A stretch of DNA of 64,000 bases from Casuarius casuarius (lineage: Eukaryota; Chordata; Aves; Casuariiformes; Casuariidae). Both the position numbers and the translations under genes were made by a program. The DNA is taken from NCBI GenBank assembly GCA_003342895.1, contig PTFA01000086.1:2306199-2370198 (forward strand), read 5' to 3'. The notes beneath the pieces were generated by a model that saw nothing but the letters and a program-made list of their open reading frames with translations, did not search any database and was not told where the DNA came from. This document shows, piece after piece, positions 38,462 to 51,100 of this stretch (position 1 is the stretch's first letter; every line of letters begins with the position of its first letter).

Positions 38462-41394
38462 TGAAATTCTGCAGTCTTTTCTATATGCACGGACTTTATG
38501 AAAGATGGTGAGATTTATAGAGGAAACCTGAAAGAAGAAGATTATTTTTGGTAAGCTTTGGAGTGTATGAATTAATAAATTCTAGTCGTCCCAGCTCTTA
38601 GGAATTCCATTCTGTCTAAATTTCAGTTTTGTTTTCTACTTTCCCTCCCCAGCAGAGTTGAACCTGGGAATAGCATCACTCAATGGCTCGTTAGTTTGAT
38701 AAAGTGGCATAAGTGACTACAGCTACAATGGGTACCTCTAGCACAGAAGCATTTATAGGTCTCAGGGGAATTCTGAAAAACACCAGAAAGTCTTTAGGTA
38801 CTGAATCATAGGAAAGTATTTTGAATCTTTAATTTTTTTTATATATCCTTTTCTATGAGAATGTCAGAACTAAAATATGGAATATGCTTTTCCCACTTGG
38901 TTTCTATTACTTGTAAAGCATTCAAAAGCTTCTAGAATAAAATTACCTCTATGCCCTGCTAGGGAACAGGCAAAATTCCACTGAGTATCAAGGGAGTCCC
39001 TCTGCTGGTGTTGTTTTCCATTTTTAACCCAAATATATAATAAAAATGACTAAATATTAGACTGGAGCTCTACAATTTTAGATCCAGCATTTATTTGTTA
39101 TCATGCTCATCCCAGTGGAGTTTTTATTGTACTTTTTTATTTATACAAAATGTGCTGAAATAAATTCCACAAATTAACTAGTTTGTTTTCAGATGTGACA
39201 TACCCATCATCAAAATAACAAAAGGTTTTAAAAGTTTGTTCAGATTATGACAACAGCCAATTTGCATATAGAAGAAGAAAGAAGAATGAAACTGAAAGGC
39301 AAAGAGATAAGAGAAACAAGGAGGAAGGGAAAGTATGGCAGAGAAAGGGCTTGCAAAGAAAAGAGTGAAATGCAGGTAACAGGAAAAAAATTAAAAACCT
39401 AACAATTTTAGAATACTTTAGTGATATCCCAGGTCAGTAAAACTCTGAAGCTCACACAACTCAGCAAAAAAAGGAGCATACAACATTCGCTTCACGCACA
39501 AAGCCCCGAGCTGTTTGCAAGTACCACCAAAGGCTGGCCGTGCACACAGCCAGGGCAGGAACAAAACCAGCGAGCCAAGGTGCACATCCACAGGGGCACT
39601 TGGTCCCTTGCTGTCACACACCACCACCCTCCACACGCACACACAGTAATGGAGCCAGGAGGCTGCACAAACCAAGGCTGCCGGGCATCAGTAATGAACA
39701 ATTTATGCTGAGAAGCAACTGCAGATGATCAGAAATTCCCTGAGAACCTGAATTCACTCCTGAAACAATATAGCTAATTTTTCTAACCACAACTGTGTAT
39801 TTCCCATTGCGAGAAAGACACTGAAGCACGGTCGCAGAGTTAACCCCAAAAAAACCTGAAAATTTCCCTTGTGTGGATAGGTCTGCTTTCTGACAGTGAA
39901 TAATTAGACATCTCAATATAAAAATACATTTCTATTGTGTTACAGTACTCATTTGAGGTTTAATCACAGTTGTCAATGTGTTGAGTGATTAATATTTTCA
40001 TATTCAGTTATTTCACAGTTTGCACAGCAGTAAGAAATATCTTAAGGTACTAGCTGATTATTTAGACTTTATTTATTGTAGAGGAAAGCAATGACATTGA
40101 AAATACTGTATAAATAGCAAAATACATTAAATACTGAAACACCTCATTGCATTATGAATTGAAATGACATAATTTTAAAACATTTGAAAAACATCATCAT
40201 AATTATATGTTATCAACACAGAGACAGATTACCTATTATTTTAACATAATTAATTTGAGTTCAGTGCATTTATGTTGGTGTGTGTCATTAACCATCAATA
40301 TAATTATGAATTGCTAAAAATTGTTTTTTTAATCTTTAAGTTATTTTAATTGCCTGTTTGTTTTTTCTCTAAATCTACCCTTTGTTTGTCTCCATCTCCA
40401 ACATTTGAAATTTTTAATTACAATTTATGGGGTTTTTTGTTTGTCCCTTAGGCCACATTCCAGTCTCACTTGTGATGTTTTTACACCAGGGCCTTCAAGG
40501 GAGATAAGTTTTCCCCCTTCAGTGACCACAAGCCTATAACTATGCCTGTCTCCTTTTCTTGCAATATTGTTGGCTTTTTATTTCTTATTAGTATTTTCTC
40601 TTTCATTTATATATACCGCTGTTGTTCTCTGTTGTATGTATACGTCTGTTTTCTATCTTTTTTTTCTCTTTTAAACCTTTCCTCCTCCATCCAGTGTGAA
40701 AGGCAAACAAAACAATAAATGGTATTATATTTGGGGGGGCTTTATCTATTTTATGGTGTGTTCTGCTTAGCTCAGTTGACAGCCCTCTTTCCATTACTGC
40801 AGTAGGTTTGGATCAGGTCCTTGCTGTCTCTGAGCTGCAAGGTGGGATAGGTTGCCCCCGGGTGATCCCAGATGACAGGAGGGTGGAAGGAACCTCTGTA
40901 GAAAGGTAAAAGTCTGCACAGTTCCATCATACATAAATGTCTGTCTCCAGGACAGCATCTAGGCCACAGCTGTCCAACACGGTGCCTAGAAATGCCTGTC
41001 TAAGAGTCTCTGATGAGGCTTGACTTTTTCACGCCTCTGTCTGATTTTTTTTTCTTTTTCTCACGTGATTGACATTTGTCTTTTCTGGGCCTTATTTGCT
41101 TGCACTGCACTTGTAGGGAGCCTGAAGCAGTGCAGTATTTTCATTTCAGTCAGGTTAAGGGTGATGAAGATTACACATACATACTGATTTATGCCTTAAA
41201 GGCTGGAAATAGTGTCAAGTGTGATCTCAGCAGAGCTCTGCTCGATGACTCAAGTTCTCAGGACAGTGTTATACTCTCAGACATCAATCCTCATCCAGTA
41301 AAATGAAAACTATGTATCTGTCCAGAACATCGTTCAATAAAGTCTTGATCTGTAAGTGTTATTTGTTGTTAATAAGATAATAAAGATGTGTTTA

Positions 41395-41505
41395 ATGGTC
41401 GTGCCAAAGCCAGAATTGAGCCATTTTGGGCTAAGTACTGTCGAAACACAAAGCAATGAACAGTGCCAGCCTCAAAGAGCTTTCAGTTTAAATGTGCAGT
41501 TGATA
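41395..41505 (-). repeat. L2/MIR-type repeat tail, inverted copy
   Basis: CTAAGTACTGTCGAAACACA, AGTGCCAGCCTCAAAGAGC and TTTCAGTTTAAAT reproduce, in reverse orientation, the tail family seen at 19.5, 23.8 and 32.6 kb. Confidence 0.6.
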
Positions 41506-42454
41506 AGTGGTATCACTGTTTGTTAGGCATATACTTGTGTGCTTCTGGGAACATTTCAGTACAAAGGTCTTATGCAATGACATGATATAACTGTAAGTCC
41601 AATATTTTTTAAAGATAGGCCCTTACAGAAATTACATTTAGACATGCTGTATGGCAGGAGTTCTTCGTAAATAGCAGTGGATCCAAAGGCGGCTATCATG
41701 CCGAAAACATGAGGGTTTTTTTATGTTTAAAGTTCTGCATCAGCATGAAGCCAGTGCCTATTGAATTTATTTTTTTTTCTTCTTAACCATATCTGTAAAA
41801 TGAGCAAAACAAAGCCCAAACAGAGAGTGACTTGACAGTTAGTAATCCTCTAAGAAATAAAGGGCCAAGCACTTGAACCACCAGCACCCGCATTTGAAAG
41901 CTACTAGTTCTTCTTGAGAAGGTCCCTTTCTCTCTCTAGTTTTAACCAGACATTCCTGCCTAGACCTGAAAAACTTCTCCCAGCACAAACATTATCAAAA
42001 TGTGTACGTTCCTATGAAAAGTGTTCATTTGGACCCTCCTGCTCTCCCTTAGTGGAAAAAGTCTGACAATTCCCAGTCAAGCTGTATTTGTAGCATTCTG
42101 GGAAATACCAGAGATGGGCAGAAAAATGCAAGACCAGTCCAAGACTGAGCACTTTTCTTCCAAGTGCTTTCAGCCTTTGCCAGCATTAGGAACGAAGTAG
42201 TTCAGTTTGCTCCTGACCAAGTGCTTTTTAGAAGACAGCTGGAAGGAATGATGGAAGGGGTGGAGGGAATTTCTCTTTCAGATGCCAGCTGCAGCAGTAC
42301 GGTTAACTGTGAATCTTCTACTGTAAGTTAATTTAACACTTCTCTTTAATAGCGCCCAATTGAATCATGTATCAAATGTTTCTAAAAGAGATGGTAATGC
42401 ACCAGACACCAAACTGTTCATACTCTATTCCGGCATACAACTGCAGACCAGGCC

Positions 42455-42790
42455 TTGTATCAATTAAATGTTGTTACCTCGACATCCAGTCTGAAAGAGC
42501 ACATCAGTGAGGACGCTCGCAATGTTGTTATGCTGCTGTATTTGTCCTGGCAGTCAAAAGGGGCACGTAGCATGCCTAGCTGTCATTACAGGCCCTTGGA
42601 TAAGTGAAAATTCACTTTAACATAACAGCACAATGCCCGTTGTTTTCTAATCATGTCAAGTAGGCTTGTATTCTAATAAAAAAGCATTAAACTGAGCGAG
42701 AAATAGATTACAATAAGTTATGCTACGCTCCAAAGTACACCTTTGACTGCAACTATAATAGGTGCATAGACAGGCAGGCAGACACTCGCT
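42455..42790. other. Block resembling conserved non-coding sequence
   Basis: Repeat-free stretch with balanced composition, TGTCATTA (MEIS/TALE-like plus homeodomain) near 42,583 and several ATTA and TAAT cores. Lies 2.3 kb upstream of the ZFP64 start codon. Conservation is a guess from texture only. Confidence 0.25.
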
Positions 42791-44439
42791 GTGTCAGCTT
42801 CGGAAATGGGTCACAGTGTTCTGGAAAAAGTAGCGAAATAAGTTAAAAGTCAGCTTTCAATTCTATAGCTCTGTCTGTACTGTGGAAAAATAGATTCAAG
42901 TTGATTACTCTTACTCTTAGCTGCAATTTCTTCTGGATATATTCCCAAAACAGTCTCATCAGCACTGACCATATTCCTATTTCTGTCTATAGGTACTGGC
43001 TACATATTTATGCTACCATAAAATCATCTGTATTTCTAGAAAGTCAATGTTAATTCCATGGGGTTTCTTTCATTTGGGGATTCTGAGTAAAACTTTGAAA
43101 ATCATATTAATACTCATGGTTCAATACACACAGCATGGAGTTTGTTTGGTTTCTTTCTTCTTTAGCATTTTCATTTATTAATCAACTTCTTTATCTGAAA
43201 CTTGGATTAAAATCTACTTGCAGTCTCAAGGCAAGATAAATTTGATCTTTGCAGCCAGGAGGATGATGTGCTATCAAACACAGTTTGAAGGTTTTAAAGG
43301 CCGGAACTAGGATTATCACTTTTTGTGCCTTATCTTGGCCCCCTAACAATCCCATGTCTGTGTTACATTGTTTTTGCAAAATGGGTCAACGGAAATGTCA
43401 AGTGGATGCCACTTTCCCAGGAAAATAAAACTTCAACTGTAATATGAACTAACATCTGAAATTCTGGATATGTTTAGTGCATATATAAACTTTTCTGTAT
43501 TTATTAATGATTACACTGTCACACATCTTCAGAGTTACAAAAACATTCAGTAACAAAATCAAACTCACAAGGAAATATCAGAATGAATAGTTTGTTCTCC
43601 TACTCTTGTTCATCTGCATTAAATGACATTTAGTGACCCATTTTACACTGCTTTGCGCCCTCTGCAGCTGCTTTATCACCAGGTGAGGGTTTATCTTGGC
43701 ATGAAGCTGGGTTTTCCCCACACTGTGGATCGAGCACTGAGGGTGCAGAAGAAATACTGGTTCCTAATTCGGGTCTGGGGATATCAGGAGCCTGAGCTGG
43801 AAACAAAGGGTGGATACAGGGTGCCTATCAGAGACGGACTTCGGCCGCCAAACACAAAGTCTTTGCAGATCACAAGCAAACAAAGCTTTTTCTTACAGTT
43901 TGGCTAAATTCAGGTAGCAGAAGGCATCTACCTGAAGTAGACCCGCCTTCCAAATTTTCTTTTCTTGTCAGTGTGCTGAGTCTTTCCTGAATAGCTGAAT
44001 TTTTTAAAAACAGGGCAAAGCAACGTAACTTGCTGAAATTGGGCCCACTGAAATGGCTGAGCCAATCTCAAAGCACTAAAGAACATACTCGGCACTGAAA
44101 ATGCAGCCCCCCCCCCGCCCGGCCCCCAAAAAAGGGGTAGCTTCTTCTAGAGTTTTCCGCAACCCTTAAATATGAGGAATGCTGCCTGCCTGTAAGGAAC
44201 ATTTAGGCCTACATCCATTCAATCGAGAGGCTTTCCAGTAACTTCAGCGGGTATCAGTTTGTTGTTGGCACTATAAATGAAATGAATACTTAGGTTAGTC
44301 TTTGAGATTTGGGGTGAGCATGACTGAAGGAAAGGTGAGAGCTTGTGATGGATAAAGTCTGTTAGAGAAGAGGCCTAGAACCGGAAGAACGGTAAAAAGT
44401 GCTGGAGTATCAGAGTGCCTTGCTGAAGATCACCCACGC
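42791..44439. other. Region upstream of the ZFP64 promoter
   Basis: No assigned gene. A plus-strand open frame at 43,623-43,907 contains an acceptor-like ATTTAG, a CTCF-like core (43,655-43,668) and a donor-like CACCAG/GTGAGG at 43,681/43,682, so an upstream non-coding exon is conceivable. A C run lies near 44,107-44,115 and a CArG-box string CCAAAAAAGG at 44,126-44,135. Confidence 0.4.
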
Positions 44440-44815
44440 GCAGCCAGCTTGTTCCTCGGTGCGTTGCCATACGGCGTCGCGCTAGCACCGCGCGACCCCT
44501 CAGCACAGGGCTCCGCACCAGGACGGGGAACTCAATGCGGAAGGAAAGGCCAAGACTTGAGGCCTGTTTCTGCAGTGGCACTAGCACAAGGCGCAATCCC
44601 AGTGCCAGCCCTCGCTCGCAGATTCACGCCAGCACTGCTGGATGAAGGAAAGCTTTAACTTTGGACAACGGCCCATGAGGGAAGCGGGGGAACACAGAAG
44701 CAGGGGAACACTCGTGCCGGCAGACATGGGCACGGGCTCCAGGAGGAGCACAGCCCTGCGAGCTAGCAAACACTGATGGCGTTTGAGCTTGCCAGGGGCG
44801 TTTCAGCGCAGAGCC

Positions 44816-44872
44816 GAGGCGCCTCCGGCCCCGTGAGGTGCCTCGGGCCCCATGAGGCGCCTCCGGCCGCGC
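44816..44872. repeat. Three tandem 19-bp units in the promoter island
   Basis: Units start at 44,816, 44,835 and 44,854. The first and third begin GAGGCGCCTCCGGCC; the middle is GAGGTGCCTCGGGCC. Period is exactly 19. Confidence 0.8.
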
Positions 44873-45102
44873 GCGGGTGGCGGGGGAAGGCGAGGCAGCG
44901 CCCCAGGGCGGGCGGCGGCGGCGGGAGCCCGCGACGCGGCGGCCCCGGCGGCAGGTGAGGCCGCCGTCGCCTCGCCGCCTCCACTGAGCATGCTCGGCTC
45001 CTCCACATCCGTCCCCGCTCGGCCGCCGCCAAGGCCGGGGGGAGGTTCCCCGTCGCTAATAAGCCCCGTGCAGGTGGCGGAGGCGCGGGGCTCGCCGCCG
45101 CC

Positions 45103-45154
45103 ATGAACGCGGGCGGCGGGGGGGCGGCGCCCGCTTTCCCCGGCCCCGTGCAGT
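45103..45154 (+). CDS. ZFP64: ZFP64 coding exon 1
   Basis: Encodes residues 1-17 plus one base: MNA followed by a Gly/Ala-rich stretch ending in PVQ. The donor is CAGT/GTAAGT, a strong consensus. The Gly run (GGGG) and GC-rich codons come from the CpG island and look more expanded than in mammals. Confidence 0.85.
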
Positions 45155-48100
45155 GTAAGTGCGCGGCGCGGCGCGCCGGCGGGCTATGCGCGCTCCGGGG
45201 CCCGCGCGGCGGAAGCCGAGTGGAGCCGGGGCCTGGGCAGGCCCCGAAACCTGAGTAGCGCCAGAAGCAGGCGGGAGCGGAGCCCGGGAACCTGGCTTTG
45301 GGGGGAACCCGGGAATCTGGGTGAGAGGTGCGGGGCCGCGGCCGAGGCGCCNNNNNNNNNNNNNNNNNNNNNNNNNNNNNNNNNNNNNNNNNNNNNNNNN
45401 NNNNNNNNNNNNNNNNNNNNNNNNNNNNNNNNNNNNNNNNNNNNNNNNNNNNNNNNNNNNNNNNNNNNNNNNNNNNNNNNNNNNNNNNNNNNNNNNNNNN
45501 NNNNNNNNNNNNNNNNNNNNNGCCGGGCCCGGCCGCGCAGGGGTGCCCGCTCCCCGCGGTGCCGCCTGCTGCGGCCCTGCCGCCGCCTGGCGCTTCCTCG
45601 GGGCGACTCCGTCCCAGTCACGCCTGTCGTTTATTAATTGCGCAGTTCCCGGAGGCACCACGGTGCTGGTGGAGCTCACCCCGGACATCCACATCTGCGG
45701 CATCTGCAAGCAGCAGTTCAATAACCTCGATGCCTTCGTGGCCCACAAGCAGAGCGGCTGCCAGCTCACCAGCGCCGCGGCCGGGGCCACCAGTACGGTC
45801 CAGTTTGTGTCGGAGGAGACGGTGCCTTCGACACAGGCCCAGACCACCACCAGAACCATCACTTCGGAAACACAAACCATCACAGGTATCGCGGTGTTAG
45901 GTGCGACGAGCTTGCAGGCACTGGAGTGGCGGTGCTGTGTGGCCTGGTACTCACCTTGTCCCCACCGCTTCAAGCGGAAAAAGCAGTTTTCACATTAGTT
46001 GGCACATACGTGCATGCAAAGAGAGAAAAATAAGTGATGTGCTGGCCTTTTGGTCTGACAGCAGTTACTTAATTTGCTAATTAAGGTATGAGTTCACTTA
46101 GAAAAGCTTAAGTTTAGCGTGTTGTATAACCGACTTGTGAAGACTAATTAAAATTGTCAATACTTATGAAAAATAATCAAATCACTATGCATTTTACTTT
46201 TTTAAGAGTGCTCTTGATGAGAAACAGACTCAGAATTGCTGTTGGGCACCAATCCAGGCCTTTTTATGTGAAAACACTGCATTCACTAACATTGCTTCCA
46301 CAACTAATTGGCAGGAAAAATATTACTCAAAATTTCTGCCTATGCAAAGGCTCAAGTGAGGTCCTGATCCTGCAAACATTTAAGTATAACTAGAATTTTA
46401 TTCCATGCATGAAATTTTGCCCTTCTATATGTAGTTGTATTTTGTTTTGGTCTGGGACCTTACTGAAAGCCCAATTTTTTAACTTTAAGTTGGATGGACA
46501 GAATAGGGAAGAGTATTTGAAAGAGCAGTGAAGCAAACTGAATTCAGGGCTTAGTTCCAGGATTTTTTTTGTATTATAATCCCTCAACTCAGTGTGGGTT
46601 TTGGATGAGTCACTTTTCTGCTTCTTATTTACTCTTCTTTAAAATGAGGGCAGTTACACTATTCTGCCCTTTTTAGGGTATAGTATGGTTTAATTGATTT
46701 AAAAGCCAGTATTTTGGCTGACAAAGTTTTACCTGTTATTTTTATGCATAACAGTTACAAAGGGTATAGTTGAAAGGAGCTGAACCTTTAAAACAGCTTT
46801 TTATTTGTTTTTTGGACAACATTTTCCATATAAATAGTTTGGGGTGGGTTTGTTTGTTTTTTTTATTCCTCTTCTGGGCTCTAACACAGCCAGTGTTGAA
46901 AAACAAGCATAATTTTATTAATGTAAGACCTGGGCAGGCATCAGAAGAAACTGAACCATTAATTGTGCGGTCAGATAGGATTCAAAGAGGGAGCCCAGTT
47001 AGGGTCGTACTAAGTTCAGCATGGCTCATGGGGTCTTGACAGCATTCTCATCTGATAGCGAGACAGCAAGGGAGAGAACAGCTCTCTCCCTGCCCCCCTT
47101 AGGAATAGGAAGCCAGGAATAGGAATGTTGCTGGAAAAAATGGAGTAGAGAAGTAATTAATGAAATTGGAAAATAACTAAATTTTACTTACTGGAGAAGT
47201 TAATGCTGTCAAACTGAGCTATTTTGTGTGTTTAGTTTCTGCCCCAGAGTTTGTTTTTGAGCATGGCTATCAAACGTACCTGCCTAGTGAGAGCAGCGAG
47301 CCTCCAACTGCTGCTGTTGTCTCAACACCACCAAAAGCACGCTCAAGAAAATCCACTTCTTCACTTACACAGAAGAAACTGAACTGCTGCTATCCAGGTA
47401 AGATGATGACTGTGTCTTCCTTCTTTTCATTTTAAAATCAATAGGTTTGGTATAGTTATATGCACAGTAAGACTGTCTGTTTAACGCAGTTTAGATGCAC
47501 GGAATCTGGAAAGCAACCTACTTACCAAGGGTGAGATCTACTAATGTTGATGTCAGTAGCACTGACATCATTTTCTACTCTGAAAGTGTGGCACTCTGAG
47601 ACAGGATTCCTGAATGGTGAGCCATTAGCCGAGTTCTCAATAGCACTAACCTGAGATTATATGTCAAATTAATCAGTTCCACCTGTGTCCCCCATGTACT
47701 GTAAAGAGCATCTTGAGTCCTAGGCAAGATTCCAGAGAATTTGTTTTAAAGCTTACTCAAAGAATTAGAGCAAAAGGTAATGCGGAGAGTGAATTGCCCC
47801 CTAGGGAAGCACTAGAAAGCTAAAGTTCATTGGTAATCCAGTTACTATTTTAAGTAGACGGGAGGAAACAAGATGGGGGCTTCCTTTTCTAGAAATACTG
47901 AATTTTAAAGAAGATATACTTGAGAAGAAAGGCAAAGCCCAGAATAGCATAGTACATTTTTATTATTATTATCTTGTTAGTTTTTCCTTGAATTCAATGA
48001 TTTTTTTTTTCTTTTTGATAATCTTACCATTTTCAGGTTGCCAGTTCAAGACTTCCTATGGTATGAAGGATATGGAACGTCATCTGCGAACGCACACAGG

Positions 48101-51100
48101 TTAATGTAGTTGCTATATTTTGGTTTTAGTTGTTTTTGTCCTTTTCTGCTTTTTTGCAAAAGGTATTTTCCTACAAAATTACATACCTATAGATAAATTA
48201 GATAAAATATACATGTATATCTGTACATTTTAATATTGTAGTTCTCAGCGTCTGAGAACTGCCCTTTTTGGTAAGCCAGGTCCTGCTATGGCCCATACTG
48301 TTCGCAGGTAGGAAACTTAAACAGTGTACATTGGTTAAAGGCACAGCTAAGTTTCTGAGATGCACGCCACGTTTTTATCAGCGTGCTGCAGTATGGTAGC
48401 GCATAATGTCTCCTTAATAATTTGCTAATTTGCCCTTAATTTCTAACAGTGATTCCAAAAGTTCTCCAAACAGCAATTTCAGAGTTGTAAGGGGAGAAAT
48501 TTCCAAAGGTCTTCTAAATTGTTTGTTGTACTTGCATATGCACCCTTTTAGAGCATGTTAAAAGAGCTTTAATTTCTGCAAACATTTTTATTATGCAAAA
48601 ATTCTTGATGTGTTGGTGCTCTTCTGTTTGTTTCAGGAGACAAGCCCCATAAATGTGAGGTTTGTAACAAATGCTTCAGTCGTAAAGATAAGCTGAAGAT
48701 GCATATGCGTTCTCATACTGGGGTGAAACCTTACAAATGTAAACACTGTGACTATGCAGCTGCAGACAGCAGCAGTCTCAACAAGCACCAGCGCATTCAC
48801 TCCAATGAACGTCCTTTTAAATGCCAGATCTGTCCTTATGCAAGCCGCAACTCTAGCCAGCTCACTGTACATCTCAGATCACACACAGGTAAGTTTGTAC
48901 CAAGATTCAGATCTGTAAAGATTTGAGAATCATTGGGAAGATTTTTAAAAGCTCTACAGGTGTCCAGATGCCAGGAAGTGCCTATTTGATTTCTCAGAAG
49001 CTGGATGCCTAGATGCTTTTGTACATCTCATGAGCACAGAATCCAGTAGGGCAACACAGCTCTCTAAAAATATGTAGAAGCAATCAGATGATGTATCTGA
49101 CTCTTGGTAGTTATTCTTCTAAGTCGATTTTTGAAACTGTCTATGAGACATTCTTAAATTAGTAGAACTTAAGGTGTGTTGTTGTTGTTAGCATTTGGGT
49201 TCCTTTCTGTATCTTTCAAATCTGGTTCACAGTATTAGAAACACTGTAATTATTTTATAATTGACTGGTTAAATCGGTGCACACCTCAGCTGCATAATTT
49301 AATTTCTCTTGCACCAGTAAATTAGAAACTAATTAGCAGTTTAAGTTGTATCTTTTATGGTCTTTCTTTGCAGTGCCTTCCACCTGCAGGCTGATGCACA
49401 TTAATAGTGGAGTATGAAAAAACTTTAACTAAATTTTGCCCATATTGTATTTGCCTGGTGCACAGAAGACTTTGGTCTCCAGGCTTATAAACCTTGTACC
49501 ATTTTTATATTTGTGTTATTTTCCTAAGTTTCCTGTTAATCAGATTCCCTTTTATAGGCCGTTCCTAGAAGTGATTTGCTGTAAAGATACTCCGGTACAC
49601 TTATCTTTGATGTATAGTTATCTTTATATGTTGTTTTTCACCTAATCCAGGGTACTGAATTAGTTTCCATGTTGTCCTTTATATATTTGATTAGTTCTGT
49701 GAATGTTAGCTGCAAGGTGGTTAAGGTTCAGTGTTTACTAGATTAGCTTTGAACTTATGCTAGGTCTGATTCTGAAATGAAGTACTAAACAACATTAGTT
49801 CAGATGTATGCAAGATGGGATTTGAGTACATAAAAGAAACAAATCCCTTGTGGATTGTGAAGGAGGGGAGGGTTAAATCAATCTGTCTTTAGTAGAAAAG
49901 AATCTTTTATATTTCACAAATCTGCTGTGATGGAGCAGGCAGTACTGTTGGGCAGTTTTACAAGTTTGCCTATTTCCTTTGCTATATAAGATGTGACAGT
50001 GGGTCAACGTGGTATAGAGATGTTGCGAGAAGTTACCTGGTAGTAAACATACTAGTCAGAGGCCATGATGATGCTTTTTTCCCATGTGATAGAGGGAGGA
50101 GTGTGCATACTCGTGCATTTCTGTGCATGGACAGGTATGCTCTCAATTCAGCTGCGGGAGAACTTCTGCATGATGATAGTACTCTTGCATTTCCAGTAGT
50201 GTATGGTGATTTTCGTTTTGTTTTGTTTCTTTTTTGGTAGTATTAAATGTTGTAGTAGTCAGAAAGGGTTTTAGATAGGTTCTTTTTGGCAGATCAGTCT
50301 GTTACATCATTTAATTATGCTAAAATTAAGTCAAGTCTTTAGTTTGGTTGTCTCTTTTATTTCTTCTAAATAAATCAATTTTTGTAAAAAGACCTTTTCT
50401 TAGTCATTGATTTGCTGAAAGGAAGTGCAATAACTTAGAAGATAATCGTTTCATCCTTATTATATTGCAGAGCTGTTAAGCACACTTAACCAATTTTAAG
50501 AGAAAATCGAGATCGGTAACTACAATACACTCCTTATTGGAATAAAATTAGTCCTTCTCTAGAAGGAGAATGTAATTTACATAGCTCAGTATCAGATCAT
50601 TTACATACCCTTACTTGTTGAACTATTCATATAAAGATCAGTTTTCTGTTAAGAAGAATTGCTCTTATGGGTAAGAATTCTGGGATCAGACACCCCCCCC
50701 CCTTTTTCTTTTTTTTTAAGTTTGTTTCTCAGTAACAGACCACTCTTTAAATAACAAAACAAACATACTTTCCTTTATTCAGTAAAATTACCAATTTTAT
50801 CTTCTATGTATTACACGATCCTGAATATGAAAATTAAGCCATTGAAATATGTAGTGTGCCTTCATCAGCAAAGTAGATAAAAATTCAGTAGCTGAGTATG
50901 CAGCTGAGACTGTAAAATAAACCAGATGAGCAAACAGTGTATCTTCATTAATAAAGTCTGTTTCATATACATAATACACCATGTATCTCAATTATTAAAC
51001 AGATACATGGATTAGCACAGTAGGCCACAACTTGATTTGAAAAATATGCAGCTAAATCTATGGCATCTGTAGCTGGATAAGCAAATTATGCAAAATTATA

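Larger units (their letters stand above)
36770..42450. other. Intergenic, no gene seen
   Basis: AT-rich desert. Holds a hairpin at 38.4 kb, an inverted old repeat tail at 41.4 kb and a GC-richer stretch at 39.48-39.70 kb with overlapping frames on both strands that I regard as chance. Confidence 0.6.
44440..45650 (+). promoter_or_regulatory. ZFP64: CpG-island promoter of ZFP64
   Basis: Sharp rise in GC and CpG density from about 44.44 kb, peaking at 44.8-45.35 kb, across the first coding exon and intron 1. There is no evident TATA box; GC-box-like GGGCGG strings are frequent, which fits dispersed initiation from a housekeeping-type island. The transcription start cannot be fixed from sequence. 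Long open frames on both strands in this interval are a consequence of GC richness (few stop codons) and are not annotated as genes. Confidence 0.8.

Noticed and set aside
19968..43668. Additional CTCF-like cores (19,968; 35,412; 38,995; 43,655)
   Set aside because: Only 11-12 of 14 positions match; such matches are expected several times by chance in a window this long.
44763..45104. 113-codon minus-strand Pro/Ala/Arg-rich frame opposite ZFP64 exon 1
   Set aside because: GC-rich island has few stop codons; composition is that of translated CpG island, and it ends at the ZFP64 start.
45056..45998. Long frames on both strands across 45.06-46.0 kb
   Set aside because: They run through the 170-N gap, so their length is an artefact; only the exon 2 part on the + strand is real coding sequence.
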